A stretch of 27,527 bases of DNA from Vulcanimicrobiia bacterium (GTDB taxonomy: Bacteria > Eremiobacterota > Eremiobacteria > Baltobacterales > Baltobacteraceae). The position numbers were made by a program, and so were the translations under genes. Shown here in pieces: positions 8,869 through 17,664 of this stretch (the stretch's first letter is position 1; every line of letters begins with the position of its first letter). Under the pieces are notes generated by a model. It was given only the letters and a program-made list of their open reading frames with translations. It had not been told where the DNA came from and did no database searches. The stretch covers positions 1-27,527 of the forward strand of contig JAMXLG010000368.1 of assembly GCA_024281135.1 (NCBI GenBank), in the 5' to 3' direction.

Positions 8869-8909
8869 GTTAGCTTAACACCGGCTAACGCAACATCACA
8901 TCAGCTAAC
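8869..8909. promoter_or_regulatory. Repeated GTTAGC/GCTAAC half-sites upstream of the TonB receptor
   Basis: GTTAGC at 8869-8874 and GCTAAC at 8884-8889 form a perfect 6-base inverted repeat with a 9-base gap. A second GCTAAC follows at 8904-8909, exactly 20 bases after the first. They lie 75-115 bases upstream of the TonB receptor start and run into the end of the VOC gene. This could be an operator; nothing identifies the protein that would bind it. A separate short hairpin, ATGCC/GGCAT at 8840-8857, sits in the probable leader of the receptor gene. Confidence 0.3.
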
Positions 8910-9275
8910 AGCAGCTGTAACCGGTGAGTGTAACCCGTGCGCGTTGCCCTCCGTATCCTTGATCATCGCCCAACCGCCCCACGGTTCATCGCGCGGACCG
9001 TCGGTAACGCTAACGCCGCGGTTAGTCAAGTCTTTGCACGTGGCGTGCACGTCGTCGACTTCGAGAATCACGCGTGCAAAGTTCTCGGGTTCTTGAAGCG
9101 GTTGGTCGACCTTGAACAACGTGAAGGACGCCTGGCCGCCTTTCGGCGCGACGGTTACCCATCGATCCTCGCCCATCGGCACGTCCATGGTCTTCTCCCA
9201 GCCAAGCGTTTTGGTGTAAAAGTCGATTGCTCGATCCAAATCGAGAACGGGCATCGACACGACCGAAATGTACAT
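8901..9275 (-). CDS. VOC (glyoxalase/bleomycin-resistance fold) family protein
   Basis: A 124-residue single VOC module of two beta-alpha-beta-beta-beta repeats. Repeat one begins MYISVVSMPVLDLDRAIDFYTKTLGW, and repeat two centres on FARVILEVDDVHATCKDLTNRGV and ends with KDTEGNAHGLHSP. Members include glyoxalases, dioxygenases and antibiotic-binding proteins, so the reaction cannot be named. The start is ATG 9275, with GAGGAG at 9289-9284 and eight bases of spacing; an in-frame GTG at 9284 overlaps that ribosome-binding site. It follows the Mth938-like gene by 24 bases and is probably in the same transcript. Confidence 0.88.
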   Translation of the reverse strand: MYISVVSMPVLDLDRAIDFYTKTLGWEKTMDVPMGEDRWVTVAPKGGQASFTLFKVDQPLQEPENFARVILEVDDVHATCKDLTNRGVSVTDGPRDEPWGGWAMIKDTEGNAHGLHSPVTAAVS

Positions 9276-9299
9276 CTTTCTCACTCCTCTAGAACGTAG

Positions 9300-9653
9300 T
9301 TAGCACGTGACGTGCAGCACGGCGTTTACCCCCTCGCCGGCGAGCACGTTAAGACAATCGATTGCGTTCGGCGTGGGAAGCGCGATGAGTTGCACGTGAC
9401 GCTCGCGCGCTTCTCGTTCGACGTCCTTCATGACCGGAAGCGAACCATAGGCGCCGGTGCCGACGATCAACGTCTTGCACTTCCAGGGAATCGCTTCTTC
9501 AGTGGAAAGCGGCGTATGGCCGAACTGCGAACGGAACCGCTTCGAACGTTTCTTCTTCCGTTTCGAGACCGCTCCGCGATCGATGATTACGTCGTGATCG
9601 TAGCTTGTACCGTCGATACTAATCGATCCGAACGAATAGTCTTCAATTTTCAT
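9300..9653 (-). CDS. Mth938-like domain (DUF498/NDUFAF3 fold) protein
   Basis: A 117-residue protein whose pattern matches the Mth938 family, related to the mitochondrial complex I assembly factor NDUFAF3. Signs are IEDYSFGSISIDGTSYDHDVII near the N-terminus, the TLIVGTGAYGSLPV segment around 61-74, and the ending NAIDCLNVLAGEGVNAVLHVTC. Bacterial function is not established. The start is ATG 9653, with GGAG six bases upstream; a TTG at 9665 is less likely. A basic lysine/arginine stretch, KRKKKRSKRFRSQ, lies near residues 32-44. It is divergent from the cox operon and upstream of the VOC gene. Confidence 0.85.
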   Translation of the reverse strand: MKIEDYSFGSISIDGTSYDHDVIIDRGAVSKRKKKRSKRFRSQFGHTPLSTEEAIPWKCKTLIVGTGAYGSLPVMKDVEREARERHVQLIALPTPNAIDCLNVLAGEGVNAVLHVTC

Positions 9654-9741
9654 CGCTGACTCCAAGCGAGCGTACGTTAGGTATAGCGATTTTGGGAGTG
9701 TTACAATAATAAATCCCCCGTATTAAGCTTTGGAGGGACTT
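9654..9741. promoter_or_regulatory. Divergent intergenic region upstream of coxM and the Mth938-like gene
   Basis: This 88-base AT-richer gap separates the cox operon from the Mth938-like gene. For the plus strand, TACAAT at 9702-9707 is a plausible -10 element, but no good -35 is seen at the usual distance. For the minus strand, TTGTAA (9706-9701) and TATACC (9685-9680) are 15 bases apart, a poor but possible promoter. GGAGG at 9732-9736 is a strong ribosome-binding site five bases before coxM GTG 9742. No clear operator palindrome is visible. Confidence 0.4.
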
Positions 9742-10629
9742 GTGTTTCCTGCGCAATTCACGTACGAACGCGCGCGCAGCGAGGACGAAGCGCTCGCCGC
9801 ATTAGCCAAGTATGGTGCGGACGCGCGCATCCTCGCGGGCGGTCAGAGTTTGATCCCCGCTATGCGCTACCGGCTAGCGCGGCCCGAGGTCCTCGTCGAT
9901 ATCAATGCGATCGCGTCGCTCGACTATCTCGAAGAACGTGATGGCTACCTCACCGTCGGTGCGACGGCACGCGATTACGCGCTCGAAGTATCGCCGCTGA
10001 TTCGAACACAGTACGAACTGCTCGCTTCGGCAAGCAAAGTCATCGCTGATCCCGTCGTGCGTCAGACCGGAACGCTGGTTGGCAGCCTCTGCCACAACGA
10101 TCCATCGGGCGACTGGCCCGTAGCCGCACTCGCGGCGCGCGCGCAGATCATCGTTCGTGGAACTCGCGGAACGCGCACGCTCTCCGCGGATGATTTTCTC
10201 GTCGACTCATTCACCACCGCCGTGAACGAAGGCGAAATGGCGATCGAGGTGCGCTTTCCCAAACCGCCCCCGCTTACATACGGTGCGTACCACAAGATCG
10301 AACGGAAGGTCGGCGATTTCGCCACCGCCTGCGCCGGCGTGCAATTGACATTCGACGCAACCGGACGCATCGCAACCTCCGGAATCGCGATCGGCGCCGT
10401 CGGCGCCAAAGCACTGCGCGTGAGCGACGGCGAGATGATGATGACCGGCAACGTTCCGACGGAAGAATTGATTGGTGAAGTGGTGGAAGCAGCGAAACGC
10501 ATCGCAGATCCCGTGGCCGACAACCGCGGCTCGGTCGAGTACAAACGGGAGATGGCCGGTGTACTCGTCGGACGCGCGTTGCGCGTCGCATGCCGCCTCT
10601 CCCGCTTGCAAGGAGCGAAGACGTCATGA
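9742..10629 (+). CDS. coxM: Aerobic carbon monoxide dehydrogenase medium (FAD-binding) subunit
   Basis: A 295-residue flavoprotein subunit of the CoxMSL hydroxylase. It passes electrons from the iron-sulfur subunit through FAD to the quinone pool. Both FAD-binding motifs of the family are visible: AGGQSLIP at residues 32-39, and the [18 protein letters not shown] stretch at 109-126. The length is normal for the family. The start is GTG 9742, directly served by GGAGG; a TTG at 9730 would contain the ribosome-binding site. The stop overlaps the coxS start as ATGA. The order M-S-L is that of form I CO dehydrogenases, which supports the assignment over other xanthine-oxidase-family enzymes. Confidence 0.94.
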   Translation: MFPAQFTYERARSEDEALAALAKYGADARILAGGQSLIPAMRYRLARPEVLVDINAIASLDYLEERDGYLTVGATARDYALEVSPLIRTQYELLASASKVIADPVVRQTGTLVGSLCHNDPSGDWPVAALAARAQIIVRGTRGTRTLSADDFLVDSFTTAVNEGEMAIEVRFPKPPPLTYGAYHKIERKVGDFATACAGVQLTFDATGRIATSGIAIGAVGAKALRVSDGEMMMTGNVPTEELIGEVVEAAKRIADPVADNRGSVEYKREMAGVLVGRALRVACRLSRLQGAKTS

Positions 10630-11144
10630 ATATCTCGGTCGTCGTCAACGGAACAAAATACGAACGGGACGTCGAGCCGCGCATGCTGCTCGCTTATTTC
10701 TTGCGTGAAGAACTTCGACTCACCGGAACGCACGTCGGATGCGACTCGTCGAGTTGCGGGTGCTGCACGGTCGTGCTCGATGGAACGCGTGCCGTTAAAT
10801 CGTGCACGATGTTCGCCGTGATGGCGGACGGACATGAAATCACGACGGTCGAGGGGCTGGAGCAAAACGGACAACTTCATCCGCTTCAGCAAGCGTTTTG
10901 GGACAATCACGGACTACAATGCGGCTTCTGCACGCCGGGGATGATGATGACGGCGTTCGCGATGCTCAAACATACCCCCAATCCGTCGGAGCGTGAAATT
11001 CGCGAAGGGATCTCGGGAAATCTCTGCCGCTGCACCGGTTACAACAACATCGTCAAAGCGATCTCTCAAGCAGCGAAAGAAATGACAAGCGTTGAGGTCG
11101 TCACCGGTGAGGTCGAGCCGGCGAAGGAGCAGGTGCCATCATGA
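10626..11144 (+). CDS. coxS: Aerobic carbon monoxide dehydrogenase small (2Fe-2S) subunit
   Basis: A 172-residue iron-sulfur subunit linking the molybdenum site to FAD. The plant-type ferredoxin domain carries C39, C44, C47 and C60 ([10 protein letters not shown], then KSC). The second, all-helical domain carries C99, C102, C134 and C136 (QCGFC and LCRC), so both 2Fe-2S clusters have all their ligands. An extra cysteine, C46, lies next to the first cluster. The start is ATG 10626, overlapping the coxM stop by four bases, with AAGGAG at 10610-10615. The stop overlaps coxL by ATGA. The C-terminal tail after residue 150 is slightly acidic and not conserved in character. Confidence 0.95.
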   Translation: MNISVVVNGTKYERDVEPRMLLAYFLREELRLTGTHVGCDSSSCGCCTVVLDGTRAVKSCTMFAVMADGHEITTVEGLEQNGQLHPLQQAFWDNHGLQCGFCTPGMMMTAFAMLKHTPNPSEREIREGISGNLCRCTGYNNIVKAISQAAKEMTSVEVVTGEVEPAKEQVPS

Positions 11145-13468
11145 CTGCAACCATCGGCACCCCGATGAAGCGTAAGGAAGATCCGCGTTTCATTCGCGGC
11201 AAAGGCCGCTATCTCGACGACATCGTTCTTCCGAATATGCTGTATCTTGCGATCGTGCACAGTCCGTATCCGCACGCGCGCATCAAAAGCATCGACAAGA
11301 GCGCCGCGATGGCGGTGCCGGGCGTAAAGGCGGTCATCACGGGCGAGGACTTGGATGCGGCGAAGCTCGAGTGGCTTCCGACGTTCCACGGCTTCGACAA
11401 ACAAATGGTGCTCGCGTTCGGCAAGGTGCTCTACCAGTACCAAGAAGTTGCCGGCGTTATTGCGGAAACACGCGAGGCTGCAGCCGATGCGGCTGAGCTG
11501 GTCGAGGTGGAGTTCGAACCGCTCGATCCGGTCGTCGATCCGTACGAATCGATGAAAGATACGATCGTGTTGCGCGACGATCGCGAGCAGAAAACCAATC
11601 ACATCTACCACTGGGAAGTCGGCAAACGCGAGGACACGGATGCCGCGCTAGCAACGTCACCCGTTCGCGTGAAACAGCGCATTCTCTCGCCGCGCTGCCA
11701 TCCAGCGCCGCTGGAACCGTGCGGCGCCATCGCCGACATGAATAAGGCGACGGGGCGTCTCACCGTCTATATGACGTCACAAGCGCCCCACGTGCATCGC
11801 ACCGCCTTCTCACTCGTCACCGGCATCCCCGAAGATAAGATTCATATCATCTCGCCGGACGTCGGCGGCGGTTTCGGCAACAAGGTTCCGGTGTATCCCG
11901 GGTACGTCGTTGCCACCGTCGCATCGGTAATTCTCGGAGTTCCGGTCAAGTGGGTTGAAACGCGAACCGAAAACCTCACGACGACGGGTTTTGCGCGCGA
12001 CTACCATATGGACGTCGAGCTTGGCGCAACGTCCGACGGGAAGATCAATGCACTGAAGGTATCGACGGTCGCCGATCACGGCGCGTTTGATGCGGCTGCC
12101 GATCCGCGCAAATATCCCGCCGGCATGTTCGGCATCGTTACGGGATCCTACGTCATTCCGACGGCGTTTGCCGAAGTCGATGCGTACTTCACGAACAAGC
12201 CGCCGGGCGGCATCGCCTACCGTTGTTCGTTCCGTGTCACCGAAGCCGCGTACGCAATCGAACGCGCGATGGACATTCTCGCGGACGAACTGCAGATGGA
12301 TCCGGTCGAGCTCCGTTCGCGTAACTTCATCAAGAAAGAGCAGTTCCCGTATCCGACGCCGCTTGGTTTTGTCTACGACAGCGGCGACTACGAAACCACG
12401 ATGCGCAAAGCTCTAGCGAAGATCGGCTACGACGATCTGCGCAAAGAACAAGAAGCAAAACGTAAGCGCGGCGAGCTGATGGGAATTGGAATCTCGACGT
12501 TTACGGAAGTCGTCGGCGCGGGGCCCGGGAAGCATTTCGATATTCTCGGAATCAAAATGTTCGACAGCGCTGAGATTCGCATTCATCCGACCGGTGCCGG
12601 AATCGTGCGCGCCGGGACGCGCCACCAAGGGCAAGGTCACGAAACCACGTGGGCGCAGATCGTCGGTGAAGAGCTAGGACTCGATCCGCAAGACTTGCTC
12701 GTCGAAGAAGGCGATACCGATACGGCGCCATACGGGTTAGGCACATATGCAAGCCGCAGCACACCCGTCGCGGGCGCAGCCCTTGCGATGGCGGCGCGTC
12801 GCGTGCGCGAGAAAGCGCGAAAGATCGCAGCGCATCTGCTCGAGGCATCGGAAGACGATATCGAGTGGAAGGATTACAAGTTCAACGTGAAAGGCGTGCC
12901 CGGCAAAGCGGTCACGATGAAAGAAGTCGCCTTCGCCGCATACACGAATCCGGCGCCCGACACCGAACCGGGACTCGAAGCGACGTATTACTACGATCCT
13001 CCAAACATGACGTTCCCATTCGGGACCTACGTTGCGGTCGTCGACGTCGATCGTGATACCGGTTCAGTCGCCGTTCGACGTTTCCTCGCGGTCGATGACT
13101 GCGGGACGGTGATCAATCCGATGATCGTCGAGGGACAAGTGCACGGCGGATTGACTGAGGGCTACGCCATTGCGTTCATGCAAGAGATCAAGTACGACGA
13201 CGCGGGCAACAATCTCAACACGAACTTCACCGAGTACTTGGTTCCGACGGCACTCGAGTCGCCGGCCTGGGAAACCGACCGCACCGTAACGCCGAGTCCG
13301 CATCATCCGATCGGCGCAAAGGGCGTCGGTGAAAGTCCGAACGTCGGGTCGCCGCAAGCCTTCGTCAACGCGGTGATGGACGCGCTTTCGCCGCTCGGCA
13401 TACGGCACATCGACATGCCGTTGACGCGTGAAAAAATCTGGCGTGCAATTGCGGAGGCAACAGCGTGA
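11141..13468 (+). CDS. coxL: Form I aerobic carbon monoxide dehydrogenase large (Mo-Cu) subunit
   Basis: A 775-residue catalytic subunit that oxidises CO with water to CO2 at a Mo-Cu centre bound to molybdopterin cytosine dinucleotide. The decisive feature is AYRCSFR at residues 359-365, whose Cys362 corresponds to the copper-binding cysteine of the Oligotropha enzyme. Form II relatives have AYRGAGR there. The expected base is Glu731 in [23 protein letters not shown] and [10 protein letters not shown] are the usual cofactor-contact loops. Long stretches (for example [15 protein letters not shown] and [10 protein letters not shown]) match what I recall of form I CoxL. The start overlaps the coxS stop (ATGA) and the stop overlaps coxG (GTGA). 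Confidence 0.97.
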   Translation: MTATIGTPMKRKEDPRFIRGKGRYLDDIVLPNMLYLAIVHSPYPHARIKSIDKSAAMAVPGVKAVITGEDLDAAKLEWLPTFHGFDKQMVLAFGKVLYQYQEVAGVIAETREAAADAAELVEVEFEPLDPVVDPYESMKDTIVLRDDREQKTNHIYHWEVGKREDTDAALATSPVRVKQRILSPRCHPAPLEPCGAIADMNKATGRLTVYMTSQAPHVHRTAFSLVTGIPEDKIHIISPDVGGGFGNKVPVYPGYVVATVASVILGVPVKWVETRTENLTTTGFARDYHMDVELGATSDGKINALKVSTVADHGAFDAAADPRKYPAGMFGIVTGSYVIPTAFAEVDAYFTNKPPGGIAYRCSFRVTEAAYAIERAMDILADELQMDPVELRSRNFIKKEQFPYPTPLGFVYDSGDYETTMRKALAKIGYDDLRKEQEAKRKRGELMGIGISTFTEVVGAGPGKHFDILGIKMFDSAEIRIHPTGAGIVRAGTRHQGQGHETTWAQIVGEELGLDPQDLLVEEGDTDTAPYGLGTYASRSTPVAGAALAMAARRVREKARKIAAHLLEASEDDIEWKDYKFNVKGVPGKAVTMKEVAFAAYTNPAPDTEPGLEATYYYDPPNMTFPFGTYVAVVDVDRDTGSVAVRRFLAVDDCGTVINPMIVEGQVHGGLTEGYAIAFMQEIKYDDAGNNLNTNFTEYLVPTALESPAWETDRTVTPSPHHPIGAKGVGESPNVGSPQAFVNAVMDALSPLGIRHIDMPLTREKIWRAIAEATA

Positions 13469-13923
13469 ACCTGCAGTTCGCCGGCAAAGAAGCGATCTCG
13501 CGCTCGAAGGGCGACGTCTGGGCCTTCATCAACGATCCGAACAAGGTTGCGCCATGCCTGGCCGATGTCGTCGACTACCAAATCAAGGACGCGAATCACT
13601 TCGATGCAACCGTTGCGGTCGCCGTCGGACCAGTGCGCGGAAAATTCAAATTCAAAGTCGAGCTCGACCCTCAAAGCGACGGCGAGCACGTCAATTTGAA
13701 AATCTCCGGCGGCGGTCTGGGAAGCGTCGTTGATCTTGTCGCAAATGCCGATGTTAGTGGAGACACGACCGCAACCACGCTCGATTGGAAAGCGTCGGCA
13801 TCCATGCGCGGTCCGGTCGCGACCGTCGGCGGGCGCATTCTTGAAGCCCAGGCGCAACGCGTGATCGCAACAACGTTCTCAAACGTAAAAACGCGTCTCT
13901 CGACGACAGCAAGCGCACCGTGA
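13465..13923 (+). CDS. coxG: CoxG-like SRPBCC-fold protein
   Basis: A 152-residue START/SRPBCC-type protein of the CoxG family: N-terminal [21 protein letters not shown], then DPNKVAPCLADVVDYQ, and GPVRGKFKFKVEL further on. CoxG is tied to membrane association of CO dehydrogenase and to quinone handling. This version ends soon after the fold (TRLSTTASAP) and has no hydrophobic C-terminal tail, so any membrane contact must be indirect or through the lipid-binding pocket. The start is GTG 13465 with GGAGG at 13453-13457. It overlaps the coxL stop by four bases and the next gene by GTGA. In Oligotropha coxG lies after coxD-E-F; here it directly follows coxL. Confidence 0.9.
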   Translation: MNLQFAGKEAISRSKGDVWAFINDPNKVAPCLADVVDYQIKDANHFDATVAVAVGPVRGKFKFKVELDPQSDGEHVNLKISGGGLGSVVDLVANADVSGDTTATTLDWKASASMRGPVATVGGRILEAQAQRVIATTFSNVKTRLSTTASAP

Positions 13924-14699
13924 GCGAGGCGTACGCGATCGCAGTTGTCGTGGGGCGAGACTCGCCGGTCAGTTCCCACCTGGGAGATCGCGCGATCGTG
14001 TACGCAGACGGACGTATGGAGGGCTTTATCGGCGGTTCGTGTTCGCGGGACATCGTTCGCCGGCAAGCACTCGATGCTATCCACAGCGGCGAACCGCGTC
14101 TCGTACGTATCACGCCGGAAGATGCAGTGCCCGGCGACAGCCGCGACATCGTGACCGTCCCAATGCACTGCGTTTCGGAAGGCGCGGTCGAGGTCTTTAT
14201 CGAGCCGCATGTACCGGATCGAAAGCTGATCGTCACCGGCCTCACGCCCGTGGCACAGGCGCTCGCCGAACTTGCGCCGGCACTCGGTTTCGCGGTCGTA
14301 CGCTTCGTCGACCGTGAAGAACTGTGCGACGTTGATGGAACGACGATCGACGCGCTTTCCGATTACTTCGACGCGCTCGACGACCACGAGCGCGAACGTT
14401 GCGCGATCGTGATTGCGTCGCAGGGTCACTATGACGACATAGCACTTGCCGCAGTCGTACGCCACGATTTCGGATATGTCGGTTTACTTGCGAGCCGAAC
14501 GCGAGGCGGAGAACTTATCGACGCGCTCCGGTCCGAGGGAATCGCCGCGGAACGCTTAGCGACGGTGCACTGTCCGGCCGGCGTTGCAATCGGTGCGCGA
14601 AAACCAAACGAGGTCGCGATATCGATTTTTGCGGAAATCATCGCAACGAACGCGGCGGTCGCATCACAGCCGCGAGAAGTGTCCTCCGCCGTTCCATGA
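13920..14699 (+). CDS. XdhC/CoxI-family cofactor maturation protein (first copy)
   Basis: A 259-residue XdhC-type protein. The N-terminal XdhC/CoxI region contains SHLGDRAIVYADGRMEGFIGGSCSRDIV (residues about 19-46). A Rossmann-like C-terminal domain begins near KLIVTGLTPVAQALAELAP (102-120) and ends with HCPAGVAIGARKPNEVAISIFAEI. XdhC proteins bind molybdenum cofactor and help sulfurate or insert it into xanthine-oxidase-family enzymes; Oligotropha has two (CoxF and CoxI). It resembles the CoxI branch by position and by its short N-terminus, but I cannot decide I versus F. GTG 13920 overlaps the coxG stop, and the stop overlaps coxD by ATGA. Confidence 0.85.
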   Translation: MSEAYAIAVVVGRDSPVSSHLGDRAIVYADGRMEGFIGGSCSRDIVRRQALDAIHSGEPRLVRITPEDAVPGDSRDIVTVPMHCVSEGAVEVFIEPHVPDRKLIVTGLTPVAQALAELAPALGFAVVRFVDREELCDVDGTTIDALSDYFDALDDHERERCAIVIASQGHYDDIALAAVVRHDFGYVGLLASRTRGGELIDALRSEGIAAERLATVHCPAGVAIGARKPNEVAISIFAEIIATNAAVASQPREVSSAVP

Positions 14700-15601
14700 C
14701 GCTCGATCGCATCGCCGAACGTTTCGCCGAACGTGGATATATCGGGAGCGAAGAGCTGGCGGTCGCGCTCGAACTGATGCTTGCGCTCGAGAAGCCGCTG
14801 CTCATCGAGGGGCCCGCGGGCGTCGGCAAAACCGAAAGCGCGAAAGTTCTTGCCGACGTCTTGCACACGCGGCTGATTCGTCTGCAGTGTTATGAAGGAC
14901 TCGATGCCGCAAGCGCGCTTTACGAGTGGAACTATCCGAAGCAACTGTTGCGAATACGGCTGACCGAACAGGAGCGCGCGTCGATCGACGAGCGCGAAAG
15001 TGAGATCTTCAGCGAAGCATTTTTATTGCGACGGCCGCTGCTGGAGGCGATCCTCGAAGAGCGCGCGCCGGTATTACTGATTGACGAGATCGACCGCGCC
15101 GACGAAGCGTTCGAAGCGTTCCTCTTGGAGTTGCTCGGTGAGTTTCAGGTAACGATTCCCGAGATCGGCACGATACGCGCGCGTCAGCGGCCTGCCGTGA
15201 TTCTCACGTCCAACCGTTCGCGCGATCTTTCCGATGCGTTGCGCCGTCGCTGTCTCTACGTTTGGATCGACTATCCCTCGCCGGAACAGGAAATCGCGAT
15301 TCTCCGTGCACGCCTTCCGGATATCAACGTTCGGCTAGCCGAAGGAATCGCGCAATTCATGCAGCGACTACGCGAGCAGCCTTTGCAAAAAGTTCCGGGT
15401 GTTGCGGAGAGTCTCGACTGGGCCGCGGCGCTCATGCGCCTCCATCGCGACGCGCTCGACGAGCGCACCATCGCGCAAACTGCCGGATGCATCGTCAAGG
15501 TGCAGGAAGATTGGGAACGCCTGAAGGCCCAACACGTGGTCCCACAAGCGGAGAACGAGCCGGATTACGGGATCGGCTCCGTACGCGCGCATCATGGCTG
15601 A
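14696..15601 (+). CDS. coxD: MoxR-family AAA+ ATPase, CoxD
   Basis: A 301-residue AAA+ ATPase with Walker A GPAGVGKT at residues 39-46, Walker B VLLIDE at 126-131 and a sensor-1 region ILTSNRSRDLSDALRRRC. CoxD is a MoxR-type chaperone that partially unfolds CoxL so that the Cu-S part of the Mo-Cu centre can be built. The start ATG 14696 overlaps the preceding stop by four bases, and the 3' end overlaps coxE by eight. The adjacent VWA gene is its normal partner, as in other MoxR-VWA systems. Confidence 0.93.
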   Translation: MTLDRIAERFAERGYIGSEELAVALELMLALEKPLLIEGPAGVGKTESAKVLADVLHTRLIRLQCYEGLDAASALYEWNYPKQLLRIRLTEQERASIDERESEIFSEAFLLRRPLLEAILEERAPVLLIDEIDRADEAFEAFLLELLGEFQVTIPEIGTIRARQRPAVILTSNRSRDLSDALRRRCLYVWIDYPSPEQEIAILRARLPDINVRLAEGIAQFMQRLREQPLQKVPGVAESLDWAAALMRLHRDALDERTIAQTAGCIVKVQEDWERLKAQHVVPQAENEPDYGIGSVRAHHG

Positions 15602-16700
15602 TCTGGCGAGCAACGTCCTCGCATTCAGCAAACTGCTCGACCGTGAATATGGCTTTGCGCTCGGTCACGCCGAGGTTCGCGACGCGCTGCAGGCAATCGA
15701 CGCAATCGGCGTGGAGAGCAAACGGCGTTTCCGATCTGCATTGCGCGCCGTGTACTGTTCGAAGGCCGAACAGATTGCGCCATTCGATCGCGCGTTCGAT
15801 TCGTTCTTCGGCGATGCGATCGAGGGAGAGCGCCAGCCGCGACCGCCACAGCCGCGCGCGGGCAACGAACCGCACGCAGCGCCTGCAGCACGGCGCGAGA
15901 TTCTCGATGAACCTTCGCCGGCAAATGCGTGGCAAACGATGCGCGCTCGTTTCTCGCCCGTCGCCGCAACGAGCGACGCTGCAGCCGAGATACCCGAGAG
16001 TGGACTTGCAGAGACGCTCACCGACGCGAGCCGGTTGATCGCCGCGCTCCATCTCGGACGGTCGCGGAAATGGAAGCCGCACCTGCGCGGATCGCGGTTG
16101 GATATCAGGCGCACGCTACGCTCGAGTCTTGAAAGCGGCGGCGATCCGTTGCGTCTTCGCACGTTCGGTCATCCGTTGCGCAATCCACGAATCGTCCTTG
16201 TCATCGATGCAAGCCGCTCGATGGCCGACTACGCGCAAGCGTTGCTGCAATTCGGATACGCGCTGTGCCGGCGCTCGCGCCGCGCGAGCGTCTTTGTCTT
16301 TAGCACGGCGCTAACGGAGATCACGCGCGAGCTACGCCGGCTACCCAATGCACAGGAGCGCGCGATCGAGCTTGCCGGCGAAACATGGGGCGGCGGAACT
16401 CGCCTCGGCGGTGCGCTGCGCGAGTTTGCGAAAATCTATTCGTCGCGCATTGATGCCGATACACTCGTGCTGATCGCCAGCGACGGACTCGACACAGCGG
16501 ATACGAGCGACGTGCGCGAAGCGCTGCGGCGCATATACCGCGCAAGCGCGGGTATCATCTGGTTGAACCCGCACGCCGGAGCGCCCGGCTTTGCTCCCAC
16601 CGCCCGCGCCATGCAAGCCGCGATGCCCTACGTGTCAGCGCTGCTTGACGCAAAGGATCTTCGCGCGGTGGCAACGGCCGCGCGTACGTTACGGAGGTAG
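15594..16700 (+). CDS. coxE: VWA-domain protein CoxE
   Basis: A 368-residue CoxE-type protein. The N-terminal half is helical (residues 1-75) with a proline/alanine-rich linker around 80-135. The von Willebrand A domain starts near residue 198 with the metal-ion-dependent adhesion motif DASRS at 205-209 (IVLVIDASRSMADY), followed by WGGGTRLGGAL and LIASDGLDTADTSD. It is the partner of the CoxD ATPase in Mo-Cu centre maturation. It overlaps coxD by eight bases. The end of the gene carries GGAGG (16693-16697), the ribosome-binding site for the next gene, which begins five bases after the stop. Confidence 0.92.
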   Translation: MADLASNVLAFSKLLDREYGFALGHAEVRDALQAIDAIGVESKRRFRSALRAVYCSKAEQIAPFDRAFDSFFGDAIEGERQPRPPQPRAGNEPHAAPAARREILDEPSPANAWQTMRARFSPVAATSDAAAEIPESGLAETLTDASRLIAALHLGRSRKWKPHLRGSRLDIRRTLRSSLESGGDPLRLRTFGHPLRNPRIVLVIDASRSMADYAQALLQFGYALCRRSRRASVFVFSTALTEITRELRRLPNAQERAIELAGETWGGGTRLGGALREFAKIYSSRIDADTLVLIASDGLDTADTSDVREALRRIYRASAGIIWLNPHAGAPGFAPTARAMQAAMPYVSALLDAKDLRAVATAARTLRR

Positions 16701-16704
16701 TCCC

Positions 16705-17625
16705 GTGCGTGACGTTTTTGCAAAAGCCGCGCGTTGGCTGGAAGACGACAAACGCTTCGCGCTCGCAACGCTCATCGGCGTGCACGAAAGCTCCCCCTCA
16801 CCGATCGGCACGACGGTCGCTGTAAGCGATGACGCCGAAGTCGTTGGAAACATCGGCGCGGGGTGTTACGAGAGCGATGTTGTGGAAGCGTGTCGGCAGA
16901 CGATGCTCGATGGACAACCACGCCGGCTTTCGATCGATTTGAGCAACACGGATGAAATCACCGGCACCGCAGGCTGCGGCGGAACAATCGACATTGCGAC
17001 GTGGATTCCTCAGCGCGCATTTCTCGATCGCGAGCGCGCGATCGCGCGCGGGGATTCAGACGTGACGGTCGAGGTTTCCGACGACCTTCGGTTTACCGTT
17101 CCGGCAAAAGCGCGCGTCATTATCGTCGGCGCCACGGCACTCGCGCAGGCGCTTGCGAGCGCGGCGCATCTTCTCGACTTCTACGTCATTGTCGTCGATC
17201 CGCGACCGGTCTTTGCAACGAAGGATCGCGTGCCCGACGCCGACGAGCTGATCATCGAGTGGCCGGATGCGTATCTCGAACGCACACTCACCGAACAAAC
17301 GGCGGTCGTGATCATCTCGCACGACCCGAAATTCGACGTGCCCGCTCTGCGAACGGCTCTTGCATCCCGCACCTGGTACATCGGGCTCTTGGGAAGCCGC
17401 CGGTCGCAAGCAGCGCGCCGCGACGCGCTTCGCGCGCTTGGAACGGGCGAAGATGATCTCGCACGCATTCACGGACCCATCGGAATGGATTTAGGCGGCG
17501 AAACGCCTGCCGAAACAGCGCTTAGCATTCTCGCTCAGATGATTGCGGTTCGCAACGGCGCGAGCGGAGTTTCGCTCGATTCAACCGCGCGCCCCATACA
17601 CGGCGCCGGGGTACAAATGGTTTGA
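16705..17625 (+). CDS. coxF: XdhC/CoxF-family cofactor maturation protein (second copy)
   Basis: A 306-residue XdhC-family protein, larger than the copy at 13920. The N-terminal domain shows ATLIGVHESSPSPIGTTVAVSDD, NIGAGCYESDVV and TGTAGCGGTIDI, all typical of XdhC/CoxF. The Rossmann C-terminal domain starts at ARVIIVGATALAQALASAAHLLDF and ends with GPIGMDLGGETPAETALSILAQMIAVRNG. The expected role is binding and loading of the molybdenum cofactor. The frame is open back to 16591 inside coxE, but GTG 16705 with GGAGG seven bases upstream is the natural start. It is the last gene of the operon; a terminator begins six bases after the stop. Naming it coxF rather than coxI rests on size and position. 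Confidence 0.85.
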   Translation: MRDVFAKAARWLEDDKRFALATLIGVHESSPSPIGTTVAVSDDAEVVGNIGAGCYESDVVEACRQTMLDGQPRRLSIDLSNTDEITGTAGCGGTIDIATWIPQRAFLDRERAIARGDSDVTVEVSDDLRFTVPAKARVIIVGATALAQALASAAHLLDFYVIVVDPRPVFATKDRVPDADELIIEWPDAYLERTLTEQTAVVIISHDPKFDVPALRTALASRTWYIGLLGSRRSQAARRDALRALGTGEDDLARIHGPIGMDLGGETPAETALSILAQMIAVRNGASGVSLDSTARPIHGAGVQMV

Positions 17626-17629
17626 AAGG

Positions 17630-17664
17630 ACAAAGCCCGTTGCCGAATCGGCGACGGGCTTTGT
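17630..17664 (+). terminator. Hairpin terminator of the cox operon
   Basis: A 16-base stem with one G-T wobble (ACAAAGCCCGTTGCCG paired with 17649-17664) closes on a 3-base AAT loop, just after the coxF-like stop codon. Only a weak T-rich stretch (TGTATTT) follows, so it may act in both directions or need help. The strength of the stem and its place between operon end and next gene make termination the best reading. Confidence 0.82.

Noticed and set aside
10062..10910. 282-codon open frame antisense to coxM and coxS
   Set aside because: It spans two certain genes on the opposite strand, and its product is Ser/Arg/Pro-rich with no recognisable fold.
9742..13468. Xanthine dehydrogenase or form II (CODH-like) hydroxylase
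   Set aside because: The AYRCSFR loop, the M-S-L order and linked coxD, coxE and coxG point to form I CO dehydrogenase.
13671..14465. 264-codon open frame antisense to coxG and the first XdhC gene
   Set aside because: It crosses the boundary of two coupled cox genes and has no recognisable motif.
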